A DNA stretch of 43,447 nucleotides, taken from the NCBI RefSeq assembly GCF_019334315.1, contig NZ_JAHWGL010000033.1, positions 1 through 43,447 on the forward strand, given 5' to 3'. The translations under genes and the position numbers were made by a program. This stretch comes from Hymenobacter profundi. GTDB lineage: Bacteria > Bacteroidota > Bacteroidia > Cytophagales > Hymenobacteraceae. This document shows positions 22,584 through 30,404 of the stretch, in pieces. The stretch's first letter is position 1; every line of letters starts with the position of its first letter. The notes under the pieces were generated by a model. The model was given only the letters and a program-made list of their open reading frames with translations, was not told the DNA's origin and made no database searches.

Positions 22584-24688
22584 TGGGAGGCAAGTTAAAG
22601 TGGCGTTTTGACGTAAGCACATTCAAACTACTGGGACGGGGTCTAATAACTGACAGAATAACTGCTATATATGAGTTGGTAAAAAATTGTTATGATGCCA
22701 ACTCAACTAAAGTTGAATTACAGTTTTCGAATGTTAGCTCTAGGTCTTCAAAAAGCCGGATTGTCATTAGAGATAATGGCTTAGGCATGACCTTAAATGA
22801 TATCAAGGATAAGTGGCTTGTGGTTGGCACTGCTAGCAAAAGAAAGGATAAATTATCTCCTTCTCCTTTTAAGAGACGATATATAGGGGAAAAAGGTGTT
22901 GGTCGTTTCGCCACAGATAAACTAGGGCAACACCTATGTATAAAAACAAAGAAAAAATCAGATAAAAAAATATTAAAAGTAACTATTAACTGGAAAGAAT
23001 ATGAGAGGATATCCTTACAGCAGCAAGTAATGTTCACAGATTTAGAAAATGAATATGAGTATATTGAAAACGATGATACTTTTGAAGATGAGCAAGGCAC
23101 AGAACTCATTATTACTATGCTTCATGAAGCTTGGGATACTGAAATGCTTTTACGTTTATATAATCAATTAAAAAGAATTATACCTCCGGTTCATAAATTA
23201 AATCCTCCTTTTGACATATTTATTACCGCATCTAATGCTGGATTAAAGGATAAAAAGATTATTGCTGAGCCTATCGAGTCTATGGCCACAATACATGCTA
23301 ATATACCTTTTGATTACAATGAGCAAAAACAAGGATATCTGTATTTCAATGAGATCAGTCAGGATTTTGAGATAAGGTATAGAGATATTGAATCCTTTGG
23401 ACCTATAAACCTAGATTTATATTTTTTCAATCAAGAAGATCAAAGAGCTTTTAAAGCTAAATATAAAGACACAGAGAACTATATTGAGGGAGCTAAAATA
23501 TATCGTGATGGGGTTATTTGCACTCCATTTGCAGAGTATGAAACAGTTTTAGATAAGCGAAGAGATATTTTAGGCATTGATAAACGCAGATGGCAAGATG
23601 CCTTTAACAGGTTAAGCACAAGGGAATTTATTGGAATTATAAATATTACAAAAGATAGAAACCCACAGATTATTGATGCTACAAATAGACAAGACTTTGT
23701 TGACAATGAGGCATATAGAAGACTTAAAGAGTTTATAATTGAACAGTTAGATGTTTTTGTTAATTATAAAGTTAAAAAGAGATCTGAAAATAAGATACGC
23801 GTTCAAAATAATTTAAAGCGAGCATCTGCAGATGTGAAAGACATAAGTACGAATTTGGCTCAGATTGTGAGAGCAAGACCAGAGTTAAAAGAGGTACTAG
23901 CTCCTACAATTGCTAAAGCAAGACAAGTTACTGATATAGTAAAGGAGGGGGTCAAAGACCAACAAGAGACTGAACAAGAGTTTCTTCGAAAAGAAGCACT
24001 GTACTTAAGCTTAATGTCCCTACAAGATTTTGCTGGGGAATTAGCTCATGGTATTCGTTTTGCATTAACTCCGATAAAGCACGCTTCCGAATTTTTTATT
24101 GATACTTTCCCGAATCCGAATTACAATACTCTATACACTAAATACAGCAAGGTTATTTTTGACCAAAGTGAAAAAATTAGTTCTTTAATAGATTTTATGT
24201 TGAGCTATGCACAAGTTGATGTAGAGGATACTACTTTCTCTATAAAGGATTTAATAACTTCTGTATTATCAGAAGCATATGCTCTAAAATTCGAACAGGA
24301 AAACATACATGTTGACATTAATATTAGCTCAAATATTCAGTTAACTGGAAAGAAAAAACTATTAGAAGATGTATTAACTAATTTATCTTCTAATTCAATT
24401 AAAGCACTTAAAAAAACCAGTGATAAACACATATTGTGCGAAAGCTACGTTGACAGCAAAAGCGTTTATATTTTGTTTTCTGATAATGGACACGGTGTCA
24501 ATGATAAAATTAAAAACAGTATGTTTGATATGTTTTCGACTACAACTGCTGAAGAAGGTGGCGCTGGTTTAGGCTTATTTATCGCTAAGACACGAATGTC
24601 TGCACTAAATGGAAGTATAGAATTAACTAACAGTGTATACTCACCTATTGGCGCAACTTTCAAACTTACACTTCCACTTAAAAAATAA
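22583..24688 (+). CDS. Dual-GHKL ATPase: MutL/Hsp90-like N-terminus fused to histidine kinase
   Basis: This encodes 701 residues from ATG 22583. The N-terminal GHKL ATPase has its own Bergerat motifs: 'ELVKNCYDAN' (E31-N35), 'RDNGLGMT' (63-70) and 'GEKGVGRFATDKLG' (102-115), as in MutL/Hsp90/MORC-type clamps. A linker with helices ('RVQNNLKRASADVKDISTNL') leads to a histidine kinase core: H-box 'ELAHGIRFALTPIKH' (candidate phospho-His489), N-box 'DVLTNLSSNSIKAL' (597-610), G1 'FSDNGHGV' (632-639) and G2 'GGAGLGLFIAK' (659-669). No transmembrane or PAS domain is present, so the sensor is probably the N-terminal clamp. It is translationally coupled to the methyltransferase and followed after 5 bp by a response regulator. 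GHKL ATPases of the MutL/MORC group are known neighbours of restriction-modification genes; the fused kinase is the unusual part. Confidence 0.88.
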   Translation: MGGKLKWRFDVSTFKLLGRGLITDRITAIYELVKNCYDANSTKVELQFSNVSSRSSKSRIVIRDNGLGMTLNDIKDKWLVVGTASKRKDKLSPSPFKRRYIGEKGVGRFATDKLGQHLCIKTKKKSDKKILKVTINWKEYERISLQQQVMFTDLENEYEYIENDDTFEDEQGTELIITMLHEAWDTEMLLRLYNQLKRIIPPVHKLNPPFDIFITASNAGLKDKKIIAEPIESMATIHANIPFDYNEQKQGYLYFNEISQDFEIRYRDIESFGPINLDLYFFNQEDQRAFKAKYKDTENYIEGAKIYRDGVICTPFAEYETVLDKRRDILGIDKRRWQDAFNRLSTREFIGIINITKDRNPQIIDATNRQDFVDNEAYRRLKEFIIEQLDVFVNYKVKKRSENKIRVQNNLKRASADVKDISTNLAQIVRARPELKEVLAPTIAKARQVTDIVKEGVKDQQETEQEFLRKEALYLSLMSLQDFAGELAHGIRFALTPIKHASEFFIDTFPNPNYNTLYTKYSKVIFDQSEKISSLIDFMLSYAQVDVEDTTFSIKDLITSVLSEAYALKFEQENIHVDINISSNIQLTGKKKLLEDVLTNLSSNSIKALKKTSDKHILCESYVDSKSVYILFSDNGHGVNDKIKNSMFDMFSTTTAEEGGAGLGLFIAKTRMSALNGSIELTNSVYSPIGATFKLTLPLKK

Positions 24689-24693
24689 TTTGT

Positions 24694-25323
24694 ATGCTAA
24701 CTAAAATAAAGCCAGAATTGGTAATTATTGATGATAACATTACTGAAGCTTATCCGCTTGTAGATCGACTGAAGATGATCTATGATGCAGACAACATACA
24801 TATATTTCCAACAACGAAAGAAGGAATAGAATATATAGAAAATAATATATCTAAAAGAATTATCGTCTTGCTAGACATTATGTTCGGCAGCATTGCTGAG
24901 GGGCTTAATGTTTTTGATGCTATCACAGAAAAAAGCCTTTTGATTTGCTTTATAATCATGACTGGCAGCATCAATAATATTAGCAAGGAAGATTTAGTTA
25001 AACTTATAAATAGACATGCTTGGTATATTGTACAAAGAGATAAACCAGCACAATATATTCTAGATATTATAAAAAAAGCTGATGCTCACATATCGTCACG
25101 TGTCGATAGTGCTCTTGAAGAATGGGTGTTGCGTCACTCGAGAGAAGAGCAAATCAGACCCTTTATAAAATCACGTAATGGGGAATCATATTCGCTTCTA
25201 GATATCCTTGATTCCGTTAGAAAGGGAGGTGACGACAATATCGGCCAGGAAATGATCTCTAACATATTAGCTGTTGCTATTGATATTTTAGCACGCGATA
25301 AATCACGAATTGGTAATAAATAG
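24694..25323 (+). CDS. Response regulator with receiver domain and helical C-terminal extension
   Basis: This encodes 209 residues from ATG 24694. The receiver domain (about 1-130) has acidic D13/D14, phospho-acceptor Asp61 in 'RIIVLLDIMFG', Thr90 in 'FIIMTGS' and Lys117 in 'VQRDKPAQ'. The C-terminal 80 residues ('RVDSALEEWVLRHSREEQIR', 'YSLLDILDSVRKGGDDNIGQ') are helical and are not a recognisable DNA-binding output domain. It lies 5 bp after the kinase gene and 1 bp before the caspase-like gene. The likely role is to receive phosphate from the kinase and switch the peptidase through protein contact. Confidence 0.85.
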   Translation: MLTKIKPELVIIDDNITEAYPLVDRLKMIYDADNIHIFPTTKEGIEYIENNISKRIIVLLDIMFGSIAEGLNVFDAITEKSLLICFIIMTGSINNISKEDLVKLINRHAWYIVQRDKPAQYILDIIKKADAHISSRVDSALEEWVLRHSREEQIRPFIKSRNGESYSLLDILDSVRKGGDDNIGQEMISNILAVAIDILARDKSRIGNK

Positions 25324-25324
25324 A

Positions 25325-25957
25325 ATGCTTAATATAATAATAGTGTCTGATGATTGTGATGAAACAATCGGAGATAACTGCAGACGTTCCTATATTCATT
25401 TATGCACATCCTTTGATCTGAATTCACATAACTTACATGTATTGAGCGGAGATTCATGTCATTCAGTAAATGTTGAGGCTTCAATTGCGTCGTTTAACGA
25501 AGGAAAATTCGTTTTCGTAGCCTATTCACACGGTAGTCCAAGCGCGCTTGTATCCACAGCAGACCAAATGGGATATTTGAACTCAAATAACTCTCATTTA
25601 TTTGGATGCAGCTTGGTTTATACTAATAGCTGTTATTCAGCATTAGAATTAAAGGATTCACTAATCAATTCTAATTGTTATGCTTATGTAGGATATAAAG
25701 GAAAAGTACGGCTTCCTGATAGTGTAGAAGATGAAGATATATTTATTACATGTGAGAATAAAGGACTAGTACATTTTTTAAATACAAGTGATACCCTAAC
25801 CGAGTCAGTAAAACTAATGATAGATTATTACTGGGAACAATATTATAGGTATATTGAAGAGGATAATTTTGTAACAGCCGGTATATTAAGACACAATGTC
25901 GATCTCCTAGTTATACATGATGAAAGATCAATAACAAAGCATGATTTATACAATTAA
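25325..25957 (+). CDS. Caspase-like (clan CD/CHAT-type) cysteine peptidase, putative effector
   Basis: From ATG 25325 this encodes 210 residues; a TTG at 25310 overlaps the previous gene and is not needed. A His-Gly after a hydrophobic strand ('FVFVAYSHGSPSAL', His69) and a Ser-Cys after the next strand ('CSLVYTNSCYSAL', Cys103) reproduce the clan CD catalytic dyad order. A following 'NCYAYVGYKGKV' strand is also as in CHAT/gingipain-like folds. In bacterial conflict systems such peptidases cut a partner or a cell-killing protein. The protein is small with no pore-forming or repeat domain, so its substrate lies elsewhere. Start and stop are nearly contiguous with the response regulator gene. 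The fold is inferred from motifs, not from full-length similarity. Confidence 0.65.
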   Translation: MLNIIIVSDDCDETIGDNCRRSYIHLCTSFDLNSHNLHVLSGDSCHSVNVEASIASFNEGKFVFVAYSHGSPSALVSTADQMGYLNSNNSHLFGCSLVYTNSCYSALELKDSLINSNCYAYVGYKGKVRLPDSVEDEDIFITCENKGLVHFLNTSDTLTESVKLMIDYYWEQYYRYIEEDNFVTAGILRHNVDLLVIHDERSITKHDLYN

Positions 25958-26072
25958 TATAAGCAAGCATCGCTAGACCAGCACACACTAGCAACCTGTA
26001 TAAAATTTTAATTATATAATTTATTATTGCATTTAATAAATTATACTAGCTCAAAATACAGAAAACATCAAG

Positions 26073-26483
26073 ATGATTGTAGGTGATACCATAGAGCAAA
26101 GTATTTTTTCATCCCTCACATGTCCAGTGAGCCAAAAGGTATTGCCACACATACAGCGACGCCTTTTGGCTTGTTGGGTAGGACATTATAAGGGTGCTTG
26201 GCACATTTTGGTGCGTTGCTCCCACTGCAAGCTGGAATACATTTGGTACACCAATGAACTACCTGAAGGCCTACAGCTCTATAAGGTGCGTGTACATGCG
26301 GTAGCGGGACCTGATCCACTTGGTGGGCGAACGCTTCCAGAGTTGACAGAAGAATTCATGGTGCTGGCTACAGACCGACAAGGAGCATACCGCCAAGCAC
26401 AGCTTTCAATGGAGATGCCATTGGCGGGACAGCTAGTGACTATCTATATTGACGATGAAGAAGAGCGGGATGAGCGCTTTTAA
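26073..26483 (+). CDS. Hypothetical protein with CxxC pair, partner of the downstream nuclease
   Basis: This encodes 136 residues from ATG 26073. 'LVRCSHCKLEYIWYT' (about residues 47-61) contains one CxxC that could bind zinc with a second pair, although only isolated cysteines are seen elsewhere. The C-terminal half ends in the acidic 'IDDEEERDERF'. The family is not recognised. It is separated from the nuclease gene by 2 bp, so the two are one operon. A 115-bp AT-rich gap separates it from the caspase-like gene; this pair may be an independent module. Confidence 0.6.
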   Translation: MIVGDTIEQSIFSSLTCPVSQKVLPHIQRRLLACWVGHYKGAWHILVRCSHCKLEYIWYTNELPEGLQLYKVRVHAVAGPDPLGGRTLPELTEEFMVLATDRQGAYRQAQLSMEMPLAGQLVTIYIDDEEERDERF

Positions 26484-26485
26484 TT

Positions 26486-27196
26486 ATGCAACAGTGGCGA
26501 GCCCTAGAAAGATTAGTTGCTCTGCTCACTGCAGTAGAATATCAAGACAACCTGTTATTCACTGTAATTCCTAACGCTAGGATCAAGGGTCACTTAAGTG
26601 GCTACAAACGACAGATTGATGTCCTAGTCGATTACAGGTATGGCACTGATATAGAGAGGAGGATAATCTTTGATGCCAAGGACAAGAAGCGCCCAATTGA
26701 TGTCAAGGAGGTAGAAGCTTTCGAAGGCCTAATGCGTGACGTACAAGCTAAGAGAGGCTTCTTAGTTTGTACGAATGGACATACCAAAGCAGCTTTGAAT
26801 CGAGCTCAGGACCATATAGGCATCCGCCTCATAATGCAGGAGGATATCGAAAGTTTAAACTTGAGCCAATGGGTCGAGTGCATGTCTGAAACATGTAAGT
26901 TCGGGCTCGTCCTTTGGGATTATTACTTCTATATTCAGACCGGTGGAATGATTGCCATGCATGCGGTCGGTAAATGCGACGGCTGCGGTAAGTTTCATGT
27001 TTGGTGTTGGGATTGCGGAGAGCAGGTTCACTTAGAGAAAGAGGATCATTGGCAATGTCTATGTGAACCTACTTGGTCATGGCTTAGCTCCTCTAAGACA
27101 CACGAAACCTTGGGGGAACCCCTAGGGAAAAGTATATACCTCCTGTTACTTCATCAAGACACTTCTTACAACATTATTGATAGAAGACCCCTATGA
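26486..27196 (+). CDS. Restriction endonuclease-like (Mrr-type PD-(D/E)XK) protein with zinc ribbon
   Basis: This encodes 236 residues from ATG 26486. Residues about 1-130 match the Mrr-type restriction endonuclease core: 'GYKRQIDVLVDY' (D45), 'RRIIFDAKDKKRPIDVKEVE' (D63-x-K65), then 'GFLVCTNGHTKAALNRAQDH'. The usual E-C-K is D-A-K here, a conservative change. A C-terminal zinc-ribbon-like cluster (about 162-195: 'KCDGCGKFHVWCWDCGEQVH' and a later CLC) follows. Such enzymes cut foreign or modified DNA. The C5 methyltransferase 4 kb upstream on the same strand could be its protecting partner, or the nuclease could be a modification-dependent type IV enzyme. Confidence 0.75.
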   Translation: MQQWRALERLVALLTAVEYQDNLLFTVIPNARIKGHLSGYKRQIDVLVDYRYGTDIERRIIFDAKDKKRPIDVKEVEAFEGLMRDVQAKRGFLVCTNGHTKAALNRAQDHIGIRLIMQEDIESLNLSQWVECMSETCKFGLVLWDYYFYIQTGGMIAMHAVGKCDGCGKFHVWCWDCGEQVHLEKEDHWQCLCEPTWSWLSSSKTHETLGEPLGKSIYLLLLHQDTSYNIIDRRPL

Positions 27197-27236
27197 TGGA
27201 GCTGGCGGCAAGCATCTAAAATGTAGAGCTTGATAT

Positions 27237-27509
27237 TTATCTACTGTTATGATTGTAAGGGTCATTTATCATCCTCATACATCCCTCTTTTCTATCATCT
27301 AATGCTGCAGCATAAGCAGTGTTTGCATATGATAGGCCATTGAGTTCTTGCAAAAGGAAGTATGCTTCGTCAGATATTTCGCGCTCTTGTCGGGCTTTGC
27401 TGCCATTTGTCGGGCGTCTACTAGGAAGAGCTGCTCGTTTCTGGAGAAGGACTATGTATTGCTTTTCAAGTGCGTCAACTTGTTGCTTGAGGTGTACTGC
27501 GTTTTTCAT
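27237..27509 (-). CDS. Small hypothetical coiled-coil protein
   Basis: This encodes 90 residues from ATG 27509. The N-terminal 25 residues (MKNAVHLKQQVDALEKQYIV) form a likely coiled coil. A basic loop ('PSRRPTNGSKARQEREISDE') and a second helix ('AYFLLQELNGLSYANTAYAA') follow. The family is not recognised. It converges on the nuclease gene and stands alone; the 200 bp upstream contain a strong terminator belonging to the neighbouring operon. Confidence 0.55.
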   Translation of the reverse strand: MKNAVHLKQQVDALEKQYIVLLQKRAALPSRRPTNGSKARQEREISDEAYFLLQELNGLSYANTAYAAALDDRKEGCMRMINDPYNHNSR

Positions 27510-27674
27510 TGCGTACTAAAATAGAAGAAGTTTTCATTTTACCATGCAATACTTGTAAGCTTAAGGCCTGTAATCCGATCCGTTGGCTCCTCTACTGCCC
27601 CAGATCTCCAAACGTCGACAGCTATGCTGATTGCACTCTTGTAGGGCAATAGTTCAAGATTCGGCTAAATGTAA

Positions 27675-27698
27675 AAAGCCCCTCAATTGAGGGGCTTT
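27675..27698 (-). terminator. Rho-independent terminator of the toxin-antitoxin-chaperone operon
   Basis: AAAGCCCCTC (27675-27684) and GAGGGGCTTT (27689-27698) form a perfect stem with an AATT loop, flanked by A/T runs on both sides. It lies 12 bp after the chaperone-like gene's stop codon. Confidence 0.85.
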
Positions 27699-27709
27699 GT
27701 TATTAGTTG

Positions 27710-28165
27710 TTACTCAACTGGCTCATCATCCTGTACAGGCTCAAGTTGAAGCTTCAAATGATCGAAAATAGTTAGGTGTGTATTCCCTAAAGGCGTTGCG
27801 GCTGTGTGAAGAGCCAGTAATGCTCGTGTATGAGCGACACTTTCATGTGCTAAAATCTGGAGCTGTTCACCCGCTAACCTCCACTTCACGCGGCCAGTCG
27901 ATTCAACGACTACTTTCGATATTTCCTCAATCATAAATGAGGTTACGCAAGTACCACTGACGACAGGCTTGTCGTGCCCCTCAGCAAGGTATGTAATATC
28001 AATTCTAACTTCTACCCGCTTGCTTTCAAGGAATATTCGATGAAGCGTATTTAATTGATAAATTATTTTGTGGTCATCATCTGGTTTGAAATCTATGTCA
28101 TAGTAGAAAGAAGTAAGATCTATGCTTTCCACTATAACACTTCCAGGGAATGCGTTTTCAGGCAT
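27710..28165 (-). CDS. SecB-like chaperone of a toxin-antitoxin-chaperone module
   Basis: This encodes 151 residues from ATG 28165. The strand-rich N-terminus ('SVIVESIDLTSFYYDIDFKP') and the C-terminal helices ('HESVAHTRALLALHTAATPL', 'LTIFDHLKLQLEPV') follow the SecB plan, in which the first C-terminal helix carries an Arg and the tail ends in a PhexxLeu strand. Solitary SecB-like proteins encoded downstream of a HigBA-type pair protect and fold the antitoxin, as with Rv1957 of Mycobacterium tuberculosis. Gene order here (toxin, antitoxin, chaperone) is the same. The similarity is at the level of pattern, so the call rests partly on context. Confidence 0.7.
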   Translation of the reverse strand: MPENAFPGSVIVESIDLTSFYYDIDFKPDDDHKIIYQLNTLHRIFLESKRVEVRIDITYLAEGHDKPVVSGTCVTSFMIEEISKVVVESTGRVKWRLAGEQLQILAHESVAHTRALLALHTAATPLGNTHLTIFDHLKLQLEPVQDDEPVE

Positions 28166-28196
28166 AATAGCAACTATTTTGAAGCTTAGGCAGGGG

Positions 28197-28568
28197 TCAA
28201 ATAAAGGCAGCAGGTTTCTCAGTAACTGCTTTTGTTGAACTAGGCATTGATAAAACGCCTTGAGCTTGACTGCTCAAAGTAAAACCCAAGATTTCATCTC
28301 TTTTTAGAACATCATCTAAGTCTTCCAACCGCAGACGGGGAACAACGCCAATAGCCAGGCACACTTCGGAAAGCTTTTCCAACGAGGCATTTGTATCGCC
28401 ATTGAGCATCTGCGAAACATAACCGGGGCTGCAGTCAAGATGCTCTGCCAACTGCCGGCGAGTCATGTTGCGTTTCGTCATGAAGGCAGAAACGGCCTCG
28501 AAGACAGTCGTGCGCATTTCGGTGAGCCAATAGCTAGGATGGGATAGGATTTCGCGGCGGGAGAACAT
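28197..28568 (-). CDS. HigA-like antitoxin with C-terminal extension
   Basis: This encodes 123 residues from ATG 28568. Residues about 20-80 are an XRE helix-turn-helix ('MTRRQLAEHLDCSPGYVSQM', 'SLEKLSEVCLAIGVVPRLRL'). The last 40 or so residues ('LGFTLSSQAQGVLSMPSSTK') are unstructured-looking, like the chaperone-addiction tail of antitoxins that depend on a SecB-like partner. It starts 11 bp after the toxin stop and precedes the chaperone by 31 bp. It would neutralise the toxin and repress the operon. Confidence 0.8.
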   Translation of the reverse strand: MFSRREILSHPSYWLTEMRTTVFEAVSAFMTKRNMTRRQLAEHLDCSPGYVSQMLNGDTNASLEKLSEVCLAIGVVPRLRLEDLDDVLKRDEILGFTLSSQAQGVLSMPSSTKAVTEKPAAFI

Positions 28569-28579
28569 AGAGTGTGATG

Positions 28580-29017
28580 CTAGAGTGTAGAGAGGTACTG
28601 TAATACAAGATTTTCAAAAGCAGCTATATCAGCGGCCTGTGTGTTTTTATGTCCTGCCATCACCACTACCTTTCCAGCAGGGTCATCTAAGTGACACAAA
28701 TACACGCGTAAGTTTTTCGTTTTGATTTCGTGGTTGCGCGCCCTACAAGCTTTACCGTTCGATGTGTAAGTAAAGCTCTCGCCCAACGGATGGTACTTCG
28801 TCCCAGGTAGATGCCTGAGCTTTGCTACCTGGTCCATCAAGCTAAATGCACTGATTAGTTCTGAAACGTGGTTGCCATCGTCTTTAATTTGTTGTTGAAA
28901 CTCATCAAAAAAGCAGACGTCATCTTTCAGAAGCTTGTAAAAAGTAACCTTGCCCTGAATCTGCGTAAGTCTTTCGACCTCGAACTTAGGTGCTCTCTTA
29001 CTACTAGAAGCAGGCAT
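28580..29017 (-). CDS. HigB-like toxin (RelE/Gp49 superfamily, tentative)
   Basis: This encodes 145 residues from ATG 29017 and is the first gene of the three-gene operon. The C-terminal half has the beta-sheet signature of phage-derived Gp49/HigB toxins: 'HEIKTKNLRVYLCHLDDPAG' followed by 'KVVVMAGHKNTQAADIAAFE'. The family cleaves mRNA on the ribosome. The N-terminal 50 residues are longer than in minimal RelE proteins. The call is backed mainly by the strand pattern and by the adjacent antitoxin and chaperone. Confidence 0.75.
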   Translation of the reverse strand: MPASSSKRAPKFEVERLTQIQGKVTFYKLLKDDVCFFDEFQQQIKDDGNHVSELISAFSLMDQVAKLRHLPGTKYHPLGESFTYTSNGKACRARNHEIKTKNLRVYLCHLDDPAGKVVVMAGHKNTQAADIAAFENLVLQYLSTL

Positions 29018-29231
29018 AAATGTTTAGCAATTACTTAACAATTCTTGATACAGCAATAGTTCTGAACAAAATACTTTGCTCAGTGCCACTATTCTACACA
29101 TAATGTGGCAGTCTGCTAATATTCTCTGGAAAAAAGCTGGAACACTCGCATCTTAGCGTGCGGTAAAAGAGCTGGGATATTCTGCTTAATATGAGCACTG
29201 ATTATCTTCTGTACCCATATCTTCTACACCT

Positions 29232-29546
29232 ATGCCTAAGCCCACCCAACCACCTACTACTCCACAACAAAGCTACACGCAAGAGTCTACGTCGGACTAT
29301 AAACAACTGGCAGCTGATTACAAAGCACAATACATGCATCTGTCGGGCCGACTAATCGGCAGCTTGGAATCGCAAGTGATGATGCTCAACGTCCTGCTGG
29401 AGCGTACGCAACGCCAATTAGATCGGGAACGGCGGATGTTGAATTTGCTCATACGCGAAGAAGCCAGCCTGCTGACACCTGAAGAGGAAGAGCAGCTGCG
29501 CGAGTTGCTCCCAGCATTCTCTGAAGCAGGCGCCCCAACCATCTGA
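29232..29546 (+). CDS. Small coiled-coil protein (paralogue of 29575)
   Basis: This encodes 104 residues from ATG 29232. After a Pro/Gln/Thr-rich N-terminus, residues about 30-80 form one long amphipathic helix ('LESQVMMLNVLLERTQRQLD', 'RERRMLNLLIREEASLLTPE'). The next gene encodes a shorter version of the same helix. The function is unknown; it is probably oligomeric. The three plus-strand genes from here to 30365 are closely spaced and form an operon. Confidence 0.6.
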   Translation: MPKPTQPPTTPQQSYTQESTSDYKQLAADYKAQYMHLSGRLIGSLESQVMMLNVLLERTQRQLDRERRMLNLLIREEASLLTPEEEEQLRELLPAFSEAGAPTI

Positions 29547-29574
29547 TTCCTATTATCCCACCTACTCTAGGAAC

Positions 29575-29784
29575 ATGTCGGAGACGCACGCTACCATACC
29601 ACAAGAACTCCTGCTTCACGCGCAAATCATTGGGTTGTTAGAGCTTAATATTCAGGCTATAAACTCCATTTTGGAGCGTTACCAAGAAGAATTGGCGAAG
29701 GAAAAAGCCATTGTACAGGCATACTATCGGCAAGGACCACCTGGCTTACCGCTACTCTCAGAGCATACCATCCCAAAAGTATAA
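29575..29784 (+). CDS. Small coiled-coil protein (paralogue of 29232)
   Basis: This encodes 69 residues from ATG 29575. The helix 'LLELNIQAINSILERYQEEL' lines up with 'LESQVMMLNVLLERTQRQLD' of the preceding gene, and 'LPLLSE' with its 'SLLTPE'. This suggests a tandem duplication with loss of the N-terminal tail. The function is unknown. It is followed after 5 bp by the gene at 29790. Confidence 0.55.
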   Translation: MSETHATIPQELLLHAQIIGLLELNIQAINSILERYQEELAKEKAIVQAYYRQGPPGLPLLSEHTIPKV

Positions 29785-29789
29785 GCACT

Positions 29790-30365
29790 ATGGCTCAAGA
29801 GATATTCTGCGCGGCGCTGGGTGAACCATTGGTGGAAGGAGTCTGGGTGTATCCTGCCCGCTGGGGGTTTCCTGATGGAGAGCCTATCCAACGCTCATTT
29901 TTGTGGCGCGTAGAGCTCCGCAGAAGACAACGCGTACTCGTGGCCCAGGACACCGGCCAAGTCCTTCGTCTTACAGCAGAACTAGCCGCCTATCTAGGAG
30001 TCATTCACCCCTCTCATGCCGTATCGATTACAGATTATCCTTCGCAGTGGAAGGCATGGCGCGACGATGGTTGGGGTATTTACATCATGGATGCCTGCGA
30101 CGACGGTATTATGCTCAGCGCGCGTAGCAGACGCGGCACCTACACTTGCCGCATTGAAGGAAATGACTTCCTAGAACTCTTACGTACCCCCGGCGGCATG
30201 GAGAAGTTTCTGATAGAGAATCTACACAGTGCCAATCGACCGATACCCCGCAAGAAAGCAAAGCCGTTGCAGCCACGTTCTAGCAGTGCACAGAGGGAGG
30301 AAACTTGTTTTTCCTCTCTTTCGTTTTACATTTGTCACAACAACACCCGCCACGCTTCTCGTTAG
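29790..30365 (+). CDS. Hypothetical protein
   Basis: This encodes 191 residues from ATG 29790 (MAQEIFCAALGEPLVEGVWV). The body is rich in Trp and beta-prone segments ('YPSQWKAWRDDGWGIYIMDA'), with a basic tail ('RPIPRKKAKPLQPRSSSAQR'). No family is recognised. The last residues are encoded inside the left arm of the terminator at 30345-30390, so the true functional end may be earlier. It closes the small operon with the two coiled-coil genes. Confidence 0.55.
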   Translation: MAQEIFCAALGEPLVEGVWVYPARWGFPDGEPIQRSFLWRVELRRRQRVLVAQDTGQVLRLTAELAAYLGVIHPSHAVSITDYPSQWKAWRDDGWGIYIMDACDDGIMLSARSRRGTYTCRIEGNDFLELLRTPGGMEKFLIENLHSANRPIPRKKAKPLQPRSSSAQREETCFSSLSFYICHNNTRHASR

Positions 30366-30390
30366 ATCAGCGCACCAGGGCGGGTTTTTT
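30345..30390 (+). terminator. Rho-independent terminator before the Abi gene
   Basis: ACCCGCC (30345-30351) pairs with GGCGGGT (30379-30385), followed by a run of T to 30390. The loop is long (27 bases). It lies at the end of the gene at 29790 and 15 bp before the Abi start. Confidence 0.6.
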
Positions 30391-30404
30391 GTTGCCTATC
30401 GCCT

